DNA from: Zygaena filipendulae
Lineage: Eukaryota; Arthropoda; Insecta; Lepidoptera; Zygaenidae
DNA: 64,000 nucleotides
NCBI GenBank assembly: GCA_907165275.2
Contig: CAJRBF020000011.1
Location: 1 to 64,000, forward strand
Direction of reading: 5' to 3'
Shown here: in pieces, positions 21,101-33,551 of the stretch
Layout: each line of letters starts with the position of its first letter
How positions within the stretch are numbered: the stretch's first letter is position 1
Translations under genes and position numbers: made by a program
The notes under the pieces: generated by a model
Database searches by the model: none
Seen by the model: the letters and a program-made list of their open reading frames with translations, nothing else
Told to the model about the DNA's origin: nothing

Positions 21101-22074
21101 AAAATATGACTATAATTGCATTATATGTCGACGATTTTTTCATTTTTTCAAATTCTTGTACAGAAACTGATAAGTTAAAGCATGTATTAGAGTCTCAATT
21201 TAAGATTAAAGATTTAGGCCAAATAAAACAATGCCTTGGTATGTCAGTGTGTTATGATAAAGAAAATAAAGTTTTAACATTAGATCAGAGTCATTACATA
21301 GAACAGTTATTGTTAAAATTTAATTTAGAAAATTGTAAAACTATAGATACTCCTATGGAAAGTGGACTGAAGTTGGCTAAAAATAGTAATTGTGATAAAA
21401 GTTTACCATACCAGCAATTAATCGGTTGTTTAATGTACCTTGCCATACTTACACGTCCAGATATTGCATTCTCAGTAGGATACCTAAGTCAGTTCAACAA
21501 TTGTTATAGTAGGGAGCATTGGGCTCATGCTAAACGGATCTTGAGATATTTAAAGAAAACTAAAGATTATTGCATTAAATATTGTGGTACAGGTAATAAG
21601 GATATAATTGGTTATGTAGATGCAGATTGGGGCAGTGATACTGTGGATAGAAAATCATACACTGGATTTTGTTTCAGCCTATCAGGGGGTGTGATTTCTT
21701 GGAGTAGTAAAAAGCAAAATAATATAGCTCTGTCTAGCACAGAAGCAGAATATATTGGTATCTCTGAAAGTTGTAAGGAAGCTGTTTACTTGAGAAATTT
21801 GTATAAAGAAATAACTGGTAGTTCTGATTCTATTCTTATATTTAATGACAATCAAAGTGCCCATAAATTATTACATAACACAGTTTTTCATTGTAAATCA
21901 AAACATGTAGATATTAGATATCATTTTGGAAGAGAGTGCATTAATAACAACATTGTTAAAGTAGAGTACCTACCAACAGCTGATATGGCTGCAGATATTT
22001 TAACAAAATCTTTAAGCTGTGTAAAACATTATAAGTTTTTGAAACTGATGGGGGTGCAACATAAATGTAATTAA
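18177..22074 (+). pseudogene. Copia 2 gag-pol polyprotein, frameshifted
   Basis: I take the ATG at 18177 (MATNYIVNVP); an in-frame ATG at 18138 is possible. The first frame, to 19988, has gag, zinc knuckle CYRCKQIGHYRPQC, protease WYIDSGASVHLT and integrase (HSDLCGPMEE, RSDNGKEF, QQNGLCERMNR). The second frame, 20011-22074, has the integrase tail, reverse transcriptase (YVDDFFI) and RNase H (GYVDADWG, SLSSTEAEY). The break is a run of six A near 19970, with one surplus base. Just downstream (near 20105) a short in-frame deletion removes part of the conserved integrase C-terminal region. With identical LTRs the element probably jumped recently, perhaps helped by an intact relative. Confidence 0.92.
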
Positions 22075-22127
22075 TTTAGTGTCCTTGTATATTGTACTTA
22101 CAGTATAGCATTTTGATATAGTGGGGG

Positions 22128-22271
22128 TATTAATATTATGCAAGAATATCAAAATATGCTACAGGTAGTGACATCTGTGTTAGTTCAGTGTAACCATGTA
22201 TGGAATGTATTGTAAAATCTCAATAAATTGTCAGTCAAGTAGTTTGATCCCACACGGTCGTTTTATTAATA
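22128..22271 (+). repeat. 3' LTR of copia element 2
   Basis: 144 bases, no difference seen from the 5' LTR; followed by GTTTA and the N-terminal piece of the disrupted 291-residue gene. Confidence 0.92.
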
Positions 22272-22935
22272 GTTTACTTTCAATTTCAACATTTTTCATT
22301 TTTCGTACCTTTTTCTTTACTGCTTCCGCTGCGTCGACAATTTGTTTTTTTAATGATTTTTCCATTATAATGAGATGGGTCGTTGTTAACTTAGCATCTA
22401 ATAATATTAAGTGATGCTTAGAACATGCTACGCTCCTTATATAGGAACTGTGTGAGCTCTTTGCTAGTCAAACACTACAAAAGTGTCTAGTTTACTTCTA
22501 TAGCATCCATTATTTTTGATACAATCCTTGTTAATTACCAAATAATTGTAAGGTTTACTCCATATTTTTGAACACATCTCTCGAAATTGAGCCCATGTCA
22601 TGTCAGTATTAACATACTCATCATACACATGTTTCATATTAATTTCATCTTGTTTGAATAGTATGATAAAATTTGCGTTATCTCTTACCAACTGCTTAGG
22701 AATTTTACTATATGTTTGGTTAAGATAAAAACAATCAATATATTTATGTCTGCCCATTGCGAAATAATCGCGCATGTTATTTTGATTTTCACATGCAACG
22801 TCGTCAAACACAATCACAGAGAAAGGTTTAGCGTCTTGTAGATTCAAAACACCATCTTTATCATGATATTTTTCGAACAAAATACCCGGAACTCGTTCCA
22901 AAACTTTTTCCAAAAACACGTACTTGGGTTGGTGT

Positions 22936-23356
22936 TGTATAAGCAACAACGAGATGTGGACTGTATGATTATGACTATAACAGAAGAAAGATTTAACGAA
23001 GTCCAGAGCAGACGGAAAAAGTGATAGCCGACTCACCGCTGATGTCACACTCGAAGGCGCGCCGGGCCCGACACGATGTTTACAACTCCTCAGGATTATG
23101 GTGATATCTCGATACACAGTGACGACGATGATGAGCTTAGGTGTTTCTTATGCGAATGAATTTTACGATGCGAATGCGCGACGAGTCAGCGAGCGGCCAA
23201 CACATATTATTTCTTACCCACACTGGACTCGATATTTAATAAAAATGTAAATTTAAATCTACCTGCAATACGAGATGTACCGATTGCCAACAATAAAAAA
23301 AATGCAATACAAAAATAACTTAACCTAATAATAAAAGGAGGCGTGCGGCTTTAACA
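22936..23356 (-). repeat. 3' LTR of BEL element 1
   Basis: TGTATAAGCAAC...GGCTTTAACA on the plus strand, 421 bases. Nearly identical to the LTR at 40591 except for an 18-base deletion between two GAGATGT copies and a few changes near 22980. Confidence 0.9.
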
Positions 23357-23392
23357 TTACCGCCCACCAAAATACATCGTATTTTGAGATAA

Positions 23393-26300
23393 CTAATCGA
23401 GTGGTAGAGGACACAGCTTCACAAGTGGCCGCTGTAAGTGACCAGACTGTGTCTTGACCGTGGCTACACGAGCCACTCCATCGCGACCGTGATGTAACTG
23501 AGCTATACGACCTAATGCCCAATGAAGTGGCTTCTGCTGTTCGTCTTTTATGAGAACCATTGTTCCGACTTTTGGTTCAGTGGCGTCGACGTGCCACTTT
23601 GCGCGTTGATTTAAAGTATGTAGGTACTCCACGTGCCACCTGTTCCAGAAATCGCGATGAAACCTTTGCGTCAAACGCCAACGGCTCAAAGTGCTAAAGT
23701 TTGGATCAGAATCACGGGACTCAGGGAGAGACGTAAGAGGTTCCAGAGTCAGGAAGTGACCTGGAGTCAATACCGACATGTCGTTTGGATCGGAGCCAAC
23801 CTCACACAACGGGCGCGAGTTGAGAAGGGCTTCTATTTGAGCGATGATCGTTAAGAACTCGTCGTAGGTGAGTATCTGGTCACCGATGACGCGGGAAAGG
23901 TGAGTCTTAAACGATTTGACTCCTATCTCCCACAGCCCTCCGAAATGAGAGGCAGCCGGTGGATTAAACACAAATTCGATAGCCTCTGACGCCGCTGCTT
24001 GTTGCATAAGAGGCGAGAGGACATTGTATGCACCCACAAAATTGGTGCCACGATCACAATGGATTCGACAACAACGTCTCCGACGGGCGATGAATCTACG
24101 CAGCGCGTTTAGAAATGCATCAGTGCTTAGGCTGTCGACAAGCTCAATGTGAGTCGCCTTCGAAGCGAAGCAAACAAAGATACAAATATACGTTTTTAAC
24201 GTCCTGGATCCGCGATAACGTTGGATATAGGTCGAGAAAGGGCCGGCGAAATCTACTCCAACAACTGAAAATGGTTTTATTTGCGATATTCGAAACTTTG
24301 GGAGATCGCCCATGCGAGGCGTGATTGGTTTCGGATTCGTACGAAAGCACCTGATGCATTTGGCCAAACGAGAGTTTATGGCGCGACGTGACGCAAGTAT
24401 CCAGTAATTTTGCGGCAACAGAAAGCTGAGAGTACGAAGACCGGGATGTTGGTGGTCGTGGTGTGTCTGGTCGATGATGAGCGAAGTGAGACGATGAGTG
24501 CGGGATAATAATACGGAGTGCTTGCAATCATAGTCTAGCTCTGAGTGTGTCAGACGACCGCCCACCCTGATGAGGCCGTCTTTATCGATGAAGGGTTGGA
24601 GTTTCCGAAGAGCCTTAGGAATTGCTTTGCCCTTTTTAAGGGCGTCACGTTCCTCGGAGAAACTGACGGATTGCGCCATCTTCACTAAGATCAGGCGAGC
24701 CTCATTGATTTCGGATTCGATGATGTGACCCTTCCTACGGGACGAAGGGTTACGGCAGTTGTACACGAAACGACTAACGTAAGCGACAATGCGTTGGATC
24801 TTCTTGAGACTTAAGTATTTTGCGAGAAAATTGTCAAATTGGTCAATGGCAACAAAAAGCGATGCGTGGGTACTCTTTTGCTCTGAGATAGCGAGCGAAT
24901 CTTCCGAGATTTGGAGTCTACTGGGCCAAGTGTCCTTTTCATTCGAGAGCCAGGACGGTCCGTTTCTCCACAGTGAGTGATCGATGAGATCCCGAACGGA
25001 TAGCCCTCGAGATGCGCAATCCGAGGGGTTGTCCTGAGAGCTCACATGCCCCCAACAACAGGGCGGGACGCTGTCCTGAATGAGGCTGACACGGTTGCTG
25101 ACGTAAGTCTTCCAGCGAGACGACGGTGACCTGAGCCATGCCAAAGTTACGGTCGAATCAGACCAGCAATACACGCTTTCGAAGCTCAGGATGCCCTTGT
25201 AGACATCCCTGACGTGATCCATGAGATCAGCCAATAGAACAGCGGCACAAAGTTCCAAGCGAGGGATGGATACCGTCTTGGTGGGGGCTACCTTAGAACG
25301 CGACATGACGAAATAGGTAGCGATGTGATCATCGATATGAACAATCCGAAAGTAGACGACAGCGGCGAAACCAAGCGTGGAGGCGTCACAAAATCCATGG
25401 GCCTCGAGTAGCTTTGCCTTTAAGGCGGGTATGAAGCGAGGAACATCAAGAGACAATAACAACTCAAGATTTGATCGGTAGCGAGACTACAACTGGGTGA
25501 CAGCTTCGGGAGCAGCGTCATCCCAATCCAAACCGAGACTCCAGAGCTTCTGGATAATGCATTTGAGCGCGAAAGTGAATGGGGTCAGGAAGCCGAGGGG
25601 ATCAAAAATGCGGGCGAGTTCGGACAGTACGTGACGTTTTGTGCATTGATCATACAGCGACGAGGTTTTGAATGTGAAAACGTCCTTGGAGGGTACCCAT
25701 TCGAGGCCCAACACCTTGATGGGAGCATTGGACTCTGCATCAAACGATAAATTGCTGTCATAAAGATGTTCGGGTGGGATATCTTTCAGAAGCGCTGGAC
25801 AATTACTGGACCACTTTCGGAGCTCAAAGCAGCCCTTGCTGAGGACCTAAACGACTTGATTGAGGAGCTCACGCGTGGAATCCAAGGGTTAGGCGATTTG
25901 AATGGAAGACGCACTATGTATCTGCCATTATCGTCACGTGTGTGAGTGGCAACGAATATGCTCTCGCACAACGCGTCCTCTTTACTAAGAGATGAGGCTT
26001 TGGGAAGGTCTTCTACCTCCCAGAATCTACGAATTTGATCGTCTAGCGTGCGTGAGGAGCAGACCAACGATGCATTGGGAAACGTCCGGGCGTTTTCGAT
26101 TTTACCCATGACGATCCAGCCTAACTTTGTATTAAAGGCGGTGGGTCCGTCCGGCGTACACTCAAGCCGTTCACCCAGAAAGATTTCGCAGAACATGTCG
26201 ACACCGACAAGCGCATCAATTGGCCCAGGTAAGTGGAAGTTGGGGTCTGCCAACTTTACCTCATGCAACGGTGGCCATCTAGTCACGTCAATTTTGTAAC

Positions 26301-26460
26301 AGGGCATTTCACCGCAAATTTTGGGAATCACGAGGGCTTCAACTGCAATTTCGGTACCACCGTCGATGCGAATACGATAGGTTGTAGAGTTCGTCAAGGT
26401 CGATATGGCTTGACCGATGCCTACGACGGATGAGGACCGCTTATTGAATGGGAGACACAA
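23393..26460 (-). pseudogene. BEL 1 pol remnant: protease end, RNase H, integrase; RT core missing
   Basis: From the 5' side: 25786-26460 continues the protease region (VDALVGVDMFCEIF, GWIVMGKI) in a different frame from gag. 25487-25714 holds the RT connection (LARIFDPLGFLTP). 23393-25462 holds RNase H (HGFCDAST, PRLELCAAVL, WSDSTVTLAWL), the integrase zinc finger (HHDHQHPG...CIRCFR) and the integrase core (VGVDFAGPF, HCDRGTNF, SHFGGLWEIGVKSFK), ending in KLCPLPLD. No YVDD or other palm motif lies between 25714 and 25786, so the catalytic RT core is deleted. The integrase part is well preserved. Confidence 0.88.
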
Positions 26461-27944
26461 GCGGTCGGCACATTTTTCGTGATGAAGTTGACTTGACTGC
26501 CATTATCAATAACGATGCGCATTTTACGGGTAGAGCCAAACCGGTCAAGTTCTTCAACACTAGCTGTGGCCAAAAGAGATGAACGAGACGCGGGAGGCAG
26601 GTCAGCGATGAGAGTCACCGAGGGTTGACTCGATTGACGCGGACGATTTGCTGACGTGTCCGGCGTGGGGACGTTGGCCGTGACAGGGGGTGCCACAGCG
26701 TCGTGACGGGGAGACGGTGCGACAGAAGAGGCACCATTACCATTGGAGGCGATGCGGCCAGGGTTATTATCAAAATGAAGTGTTGTATGATGAGGGACAT
26801 TACACTTTTGACAGCGAAATTTCGAAGGGCAATGTTTGACCACATGCCCCGGACGAAGGCAGTTTACGCAAAGATTGTTGTCCTTAACAACGGCGAATCG
26901 ATCCTGAGGAGTGTGGCTGCGATAATTCAAACACTGCGGCAGTGAGTGTTTGAACTTGCAAAGGGGGCAAACTATACTGTCTCCTGGCGACGACTCGTTA
27001 ACGATGAGGGACGATACGGTCGTTGATCGGCGGGGGGATCGGCGGCCGTATGGCGATGGCTGAGGCGGTTCGCGAGCAGAAGAAGTACGAGCAGTGCGTG
27101 GGACGACGACGGAAACTTTGGAGTCTGGTTCGGCCAGCTCCAAGGCCTGACTAGCCTTTTCCAAGAAGTTCAATAAGGATTGAAATGATGGGATGTCACC
27201 ATCATTATTCTGCAATTCAAAGCGACGGTGGCTCTCCACGTCGAGCTTGTTAACGAGCATGTAGAACAAAGGGAAGTCCCAATCCTGAGCGGGTAGTTTT
27301 AGATTTTTTAATACTGCTAGGTTCTCTTTGAATGTGTCTACAAGACGCCTCAATTCGCGTGGTGAGCTTGTGTTTACTTTAATTGTGTTCAGCTCTTCCC
27401 AATGTCGAAACGCTATTTTGCGCTTGCATTGGTAACGATCGATCAATGCCGCATAAGCGTCCGTATAGTTGGTCTCTGAGAGCGGGAATCCTTTTATGAG
27501 TTGTAAGGGTTCGTCGCGAAGCAGTGATATCAATATCGAGAAGCGTTCAATATTCGATATTTTTTTATTTTGATGAACCATTTTATGATATATGTCATAA
27601 AACGTGCCCCATGTTTTTATGTCACCGTCGAATGTGGGCAGGTTAAGCCGCGGCAGCTTTACAGAGCGATCCGAGAAGGCAGCGGCACCGTCATCTGGCT
27701 GGGCCGTGCCCGAGGTAAGATGCGTATGTATTTCTATGATTCGAAAATATTTATCATCGAAAACGTGGCGAAACGCGTCCTCCTGGTCGACTTCATCATC
27801 CGAGGCGAACTCCGAACAAATCTTAAGATGATGGGATTCAAAACTTGAACAATAACTATCGAGTTTACTATAGCGCGACAGGAATGTGGGTAGTTGTCTA
27901 TTATCCTCCTTTGCGGCGACTCCGGCGACCAGACACTCATCCAT
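26421..27944 (-). pseudogene. BEL 1 gag and protease start
   Basis: 507 open codons from an ATG at 27944. Content: BEL gag helical domain (FDGDIKTWGTFYDIYHKMVH; LLRDEPLQLIKGFPLS), zinc knuckles (CVNCLRPGHVVKHC and CQKCNVPHHTTLH), and an aspartic protease motif VIDNGSQVNF near the end. The frame changes at 26421-26460 within the protease. Coding sequence extends in frame upstream of the ATG to about 27998 before a stop, so part of the N-terminus may have been lost where other elements inserted. Confidence 0.85.
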
Positions 27945-27998
27945 GCGCTTAATTGCGAGTTCGCGTTTTAATTCTACCGCACGACGCGCGGATTTGGT

Positions 27999-28317
27999 AG
28001 GTGTAACTTACCCCCCCTCGCGCGACTTCCTCCGATCTACTTCTTACTACGATAATCTCTAATTTGGCCTGATTGTCTAGTGGTTAGGACTCTAAATTCG
28101 TTGTGTGCAGTAACCTATGATTCTTTTAGGTTGAGATTGAACTATCGTCTTAGTATTTGCATCATAGTTTTTAGTTTTGGTTAAGTTTATAGCTAAGATT
28201 CTAAAGTTAATACATGAACGATCTCTAATTTATGTTTAGCGAATACACGAACGATCTTAGACTAGTACACGGACGAATCCCTATTTTTATTGCTTTCGTG
28301 CGACCTCTTTCCTAACT
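27999..28317. other. Non-coding junction between BEL gag and anonymous repeat
   Basis: No frame of interest. A C7 run lies near 28011. 28070-28095 (TGTCTAGTGGTTAGGA) looks like a polymerase III A box of tRNA-Glu type, but no matching tRNA body follows. ACGAACGATC-type short repeats occur at 28215-28270. Probably the outer part of the adjacent repeat. Confidence 0.4.
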
Positions 28318-30738
28318 TTAGGTGGATGATCTATTTTTAATTCATCTATGTGGATGATCTACTTTTAGTTTATTTATGTGGATGATCTAGTTTTGTTAGT
28401 TTGTTTGTGACGACCTGCCTCCCTAACATTATATCGATGTTCTATTTTATTAGTTTGTTTACCGGCCTAATTCATTAGTTTATATTGACGACCTAATCTA
28501 TTGCTTGTAGGCTAAGTTTGAATAATCTTGACCCTAATGTTTGTCTATCTCTACAATTTGTTTTAGTTTGTGTTTGTCGGTTTAACCCCGGTCAACATCT
28601 CGTCAAAAGCTACCATTCCTGGCTCAGATGGCTCAGACATTGCCAGGACGCATAAATATATTTAATAAACCACCCAGACGATTCTATTCCAAGGTCGACC
28701 AGATTTTGTCCCCTCAGCATGACGCAAGCATTGGCCACAGGAACCTCAAGTACTACGTGAAATGATTGTTGGCACTGCAACCAATCCCGACGTCAAACCG
28801 AAGGTAAGGCTTCCAGTTAATACATAAGTATTCGCCGGAAGGTGGTATAGCCCCTCCTGCGCTATTCCACGGTGATGACCATCCAGCACAATGCCTTCGT
28901 CACCTCCCCCAACCTGTTTCACAAGGTAGAGGATCATTCTAGATAGTTACATCTAAGATCATTCACCAGGGTCCGTTTCAGGAATCCAGTGAGGAGACTG
29001 TACGTCCCCAGTCCGAAGACTACCGCCGCGTTGGAGCCATGGTGAGCCCTTGAATATGTGCCAGCCCGAAGACCAGGGTTGGGTGGGACCACCACAAACC
29101 AAACCCCAGCACAGTGATCCAAAATTGTATGTGTGTGTTGTCGGAGACCAATCTCTCCCTGGAACCTGGAACTTCAGCTGATGAACTCTCTGTCATACTG
29201 CAAGCAGTGAGGCCGTAGCCTAGCCGTAGCTGTAGAGTTGAATGGCTCTCTCTCCCCTGTGAACCCACTCGGGCATCCAACTCGTTCTGCCACATCAGAA
29301 CATTGGCAAGCACATCGTGTTGAAAAACACAAAGGTTGCCGAGAATCTAGCGTCAGCGACGAGGTCGCCAACAGCCGATTCCCCAGCCTCTGCACAACGG
29401 TCTCGATCGCAAAGCGCAGGGACCTACGTAAGCATACATGTGGTTGCGAGTCACAGTAGCTCCAGTCTGTCTCCGCAGCCAGCAATCGAGCCACAGAGCG
29501 CATTGGCCCATCAGTAATGTTTATAATAAAAAGAAAGGTAAAACAGAAAGAAGAGCGAACAACCCTTCCCTGGTGTAGGAGAGGGCCGGCATCTCCAGTC
29601 AGCCGCATCGGTGATATGTAGATTGAATAACACGGAAGGCGTTGTTATTCAAGGTAAGGTACAAGGCGCACAACGAAACTCGTCACGGCGCAGATGACTC
29701 AAGGCGCGGATTTTTACCCATCTACGCCATCATACGCTCGCGACGTGCAATGTCCAACCGTTCAAGATTAGAGTTCCGTTTGCTTCGAGCCTATTTGGTA
29801 CTGTGATTTGAAGATCCTTCCTCGTGACTAATGTTTTCAGGTCTACGCTCGAGATATCCTAACGGACGTCAAGTGCACCGACAGACCTTCGCACAAAAAC
29901 ATTCAATCACTCTGCGCTATCGCTCGCTCAACAAGACTATTCGTAACGAACCGTCTTTTGTAATGATAAAATCAATACAAATATTCCACTCAAAGCATCT
30001 CGTTCACGAAGCACATCGGCCCACATACGCTTTCATGCGACCACCAAGTATCATAATCGCGCATGCTCGCCTCTGCACAACGCAATCAGGACACAATGCG
30101 TAATGACGAAACTTCCAGGTCGCGTGTACGAATCCTTGCACAAACCGATAAATCGTTCTGCGCGCAGATCGCTCGACCACGACGTACTTTGCATGAATAT
30201 TATTTATTAAAAAATTTGTATGAGAAAATAAATTTTATGTTTGATAAATGTGCAATAATATTATATTTATTGTCCCTTAGACGTTCCCTCCCCATCGCAT
30301 TCGTTTATTATTACACTATTATCAATTTACTTTCCCAACAAACTTTTGTCGTCAGGACATTTTTTACCTCCGTATTCCCCGTAGATATACGGCTCGTGGA
30401 TACTGGCGGTGCGTTCAGCCCTGTATTCCGAGACGCCTGCATGGGGGGATTCGCGTTTTCTAACTTGCTCCTATACTCTCGAAATTCAATATACATTTGG
30501 TATTCCCTAACACAAGCACTTTCTTTCATATAATATTTTGTCCTAACTTCTTTAGTTTAGGAGTTATTATTGATAAACGTACTAAAACTTGTTTTCGATG
30601 TTATTTGAACCGCAATGTCCTCTAATATGTTTTAAATGTAATTTTATAGGTGTATTTTATTATCTTCTATACTTTAATAATTATTTAAGATTTTAATTAT
30701 AACCAAAAAAATTTTGTAGGACCTTATGGGTCGTCACA
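28318..30738 (-). repeat. Anonymous 2.4-kb repeat, left copy (inverted to 51427-53758)
   Basis: Matches 51427-53758 in reverse orientation nearly throughout. On the minus strand it starts TGTGACGACCCAT, and GGTCGTCACA occurs about 60 bases from its other end, giving 10-base terminal inverted repeats of the kind that bound LTRs. The outer 60-90 bases consist of short tandem units with GTGGATGATCTA (three here, two in the other copy). Open frames inside (for example 29174-29608) show no domain. It may be a very long LTR or a non-autonomous retroelement; class unresolved. Confidence 0.8.
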
Positions 30739-31269
30739 TAGGCATGGTTGTTTGTTTGTGATAAACGTGAAGTACCAAGAGGAATCAAAATAGTAATTTA
30801 ACACTAGAAGCGCGGGCGTCCCAAATTTGACCCATTTCGATGTTCTTTTTGCTCTAGTTAATATATTATTACGCGTATAATCGTCAATTTTTATGACTTT
30901 TCATGAAATATGATGATTATTATTTATACGAAATTTAAACCACGTAAATGCAATAAACATTGTTTTAAATCTAAATTTACCTCTAAGCGCGGTTGGGTCA
31001 ATTTTGACCTAGTCTTAGATGTTAGAGTTTAAGTTTAACTTTCTTCGAAGATAATCAAAATGTCGTTTATTAGTCAATGCAGGTACTAACGCGGTATATA
31101 AAACATTAGCAGCGAAACGGTGAGGGGGTGTGGGGGAGAGGGATAGAGGGGAAGAGGGAGCGGTATGGTCTTGAAATCGCTGCATTAGAAAGCGGGCGGC
31201 AGTGGCGAGAGCGTAACGTGTATTTTGTTTCGGTCACATTGCACTTAGTAACTAGTTTGTTTGCTCACT

Positions 31270-33199
31270 ATGGCTAGACGTGGTCTAAGACCTGAGGAAA
31301 TCACTGAATTTCTTCAAGAAATCGACGAAGAAAACTCGGAAGGCGAGCCATTACATTCCTCCGACGAAGATTGGCAACAACTACACACAAATAGCGACTC
31401 GTCATCCGATGATGAAAATCAAGTTCAAGATAGGCCAGGTAAATATTCTTATTCACAATAATAAACGTAAATATATTATATGGGAGTCATTTATTATTTG
31501 TGGATAATAATAATAATAAATTTTAGGTAAGGAAAAAACGATAGCTAATTCTCAAGATGAGAATGCGGTTAGACAATGCAGAGGGCGTGGAAGAAGCAGA
31601 AATCGTGGTGGATCACGCAGTCGAGGACGGGGCCGAGCCCGGAGTCAGCCGTTACATACATATAATTCACTAAAAGAAATTCCCTTGGAAACAGAAATTA
31701 CTGCACCTGATGGAACGAATTGGAAAGTTGAATCAACAAACTCTGCGATTCCAGGGAGGCGAGGCCAACAAAATCTATTCAAAGATCATGCTGGACCTAC
31801 TTCGTATGCAAAACGTAATGTAGATGAGACCTGCAGTAGTGCTTGGCGACTTATGATTGACGGAAAAATTTTGAAACATGTTGTATCTTGCACCATAGCA
31901 GAAGCCCGACGTTCTCATTCTCCTGACTGGGTAATAACAATCGAAGAACTCGAGGCTTTTCTGGCTATTAATTATGTACGTGGGGCAATAGGAGCAAAAT
32001 GTTTAGATCTAGATGCACAATGGTCAGTGAAATGGGGTAATGATTTTGTAAAAGCCACCATGTCTCGGGATAGATTTCGAGAGATTATGAAGTTTTTGAG
32101 ATTCGACGTGAGATCTACAAGAATACAAAGACTAACAACTGACAAGTTTCGATTGATATCTGAAGTGTGGTATAACTTTATTTCTAATGCTCAAAGTTGT
32201 TATACGCCAGGACCCTACATAACAATTGATGAACAACTTTTCCCTTCCAAATGTCGATGCAGATTTACTCAGTTTATGGGTTCAAAACCCGACAAATACG
32301 GACAAAAGTTCTGGTTAGCTGTAGATAAGGATTCTAAATATATAATAAACGCGTTTCCGTACCTGGGCAAGGACGACGTCAGGTCAGATGACGAACGTCT
32401 TGGAGATTACGTAGTAAAAAAATTGATGCAGCCATACCTGAAGAAAGGAAGAAATGTCACTTGTGATAACTTCTTCACATCTCTGTCCCTTGCCGAAACT
32501 CTAAAATCAAATGGAACAAGTATTGTTGGTACTATAAACAGAGCTCGTCGGGAAATACCTGCTTGCGTCAAACAAGCAAAAGAAGAGTTGTACAGCACAG
32601 TGGTACTGAAAAAAGATGATATCACTTTATTTTATTTATTTTATTTTATTTATTTATTTATTGATTTGACAGTATATCAAGGAAAGCACAAAAAAAACGT
32701 TCTTCTCCTGAGCACTATGCATCCAGATGTGCAAATAGAAACTGGTACAAAAAAGAAACCAGATGTAGTAGCATTTTACAATAGTACAAAGTATGGGGTA
32801 GATGTTGTGGATCAAATGACTCGCAAATACTCTGTCAAAGCCCCATCCAGGCGTTGGCCAGTTCACACTTTTTATAATTTGCTAGATTTAGCAGCCATAA
32901 ATTCTTGGATATTGTATCGTGACCTAAATGGACAAAACATCAGCAGAAGGAAGTTTATCTTACAGTTAGGAGAAGAACTAGCTGAGCCATATGCAAATAG
33001 CAGGAAAAAGTTCAATACTCGTATAAATATACCAAACGAAATATCTGGACGTCAAGAAAAACGTACTCGTTGTCAGGTAAAGTCTTCCTGTACAGGTAAT
33101 AAATCGTGTGTGAAATGCGAAGCTTGTAAAAAAACGGTTTGCAAGAAGTGCACATCGAAAGAGTTTTCCATTTGCTCATTATGCGATTCTGAAGAGTGA
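31270..33199 (+). CDS. piggyBac transposase, two exons
   Basis: Cut-and-paste transposase acting at TTAA. Exon 1 is 31270-31438 (MARRGLRPEEITEFL, acidic); exon 2 is 31527-33199. The 88-bp intron has GT...AG ends and the join stays in frame. An Arg/Gly-rich stretch (RGRGRSRNRGG) follows the join. Catalytic aspartates are visible in TIDEQLFPSK, TCDNFFTS and DVVDQM. The C-terminus is a cysteine-rich RING/PHD-like finger (CVKCEACKKTVCKKC...CSLC) used for end binding. Oddity: a 39-base AT-rich insert (about 32627-32665) adds 13 residues (FYLFYFIYLFI...) between the second and third aspartates without breaking the frame. Otherwise it looks intact and possibly active. Confidence 0.88.
31439..31526 (+). 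other. Intron of the piggyBac transposase
   Basis: Begins GTAAAT and ends AATTTTAG; 88 bases, AT-rich, with stops in the exon frame. Removing it keeps one frame from exon 1 to exon 2. Confidence 0.75.
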
Positions 33200-33551
33200 T
33201 AATTATTGCCATAATAAGTATTGCCATTTTTATAATTTTATTTAATTTTAACTTCTCGTAACGCCTGGATAACTTTCAAAGAACAGGCACAATTAATTAA
33301 GATTAGTGATTTGTACGTACACCAAAGGTATGTGTAATATTTAATAAAAACATTATATCATAATTACAAATTTTATTTTATTTTATTTATTTATTTATTT
33401 TTATGTTATTATGTTCGGAAAACCATGAGCTACAATTTTCTTACATAAATTGCTTATATATCTTCACATTACAGTAGCAAACATAAAATGGACAATATTG
33501 ACCCGTCCGCGTTTCTAGGGGTATCAGAATGTTCCGCGCTTCTAGTGTTAA

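Larger units (their letters stand above)
17859..22271 (+). mobile_element. Ty1/copia LTR retrotransposon 2 (4.4 kb), identical LTRs
   Basis: Bounded by direct repeats of 144 bases and the target duplication GTTTA (17854-17858 and 22272-22276). It lies 100 bases beyond copia 1 in the same disrupted gene. The two LTRs look identical over their full length, marking this as among the youngest insertions here. LTR ends are the self-complementary TATTAATA rather than TG/CA. Polypurine tract GTGGGGG at 22121-22127. Confidence 0.94.
11567..22365 (-). pseudogene. Second copy of the 291-residue gene, split by three insertions
   Basis: Gene pieces, from the 3' end, are 11567-12056 (C-terminal domain, 161 residues still open), 12957-13109 (linker), 17755-17858 (N-terminal third) and 22272-22365 (start codon at 22365). 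They are separated by a LINE, then two copia elements, each with its own target duplication. The linker also has small indels. The 161-residue open part is highly similar to the intact copy at 9282-10157, so the insertions look recent compared with the divergence between copies. Confidence 0.85.
30802..33547 (+). mobile_element. piggyBac-like DNA transposon (2.7 kb)
   Basis: TTAA at 30798-30801 and 33548-33551 flank terminal inverted repeats CACTAGAAGCGCGG (30802-30815) and CCGCGCTTCTAGTG (33534-33547). Subterminal motifs containing TTGACC recur on both sides (near 30826, 30999, 33499). One transposase gene inside, apparently open over its whole length. Inserted in the BEL leader. Confidence 0.93.

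Noticed and set aside
29174..29608. 144-codon frame, repeated at 52522-52956 in the other copy
   Set aside because: Shared only because the whole repeat is duplicated; several other frames are equally open, and there is no domain or plausible protein composition.
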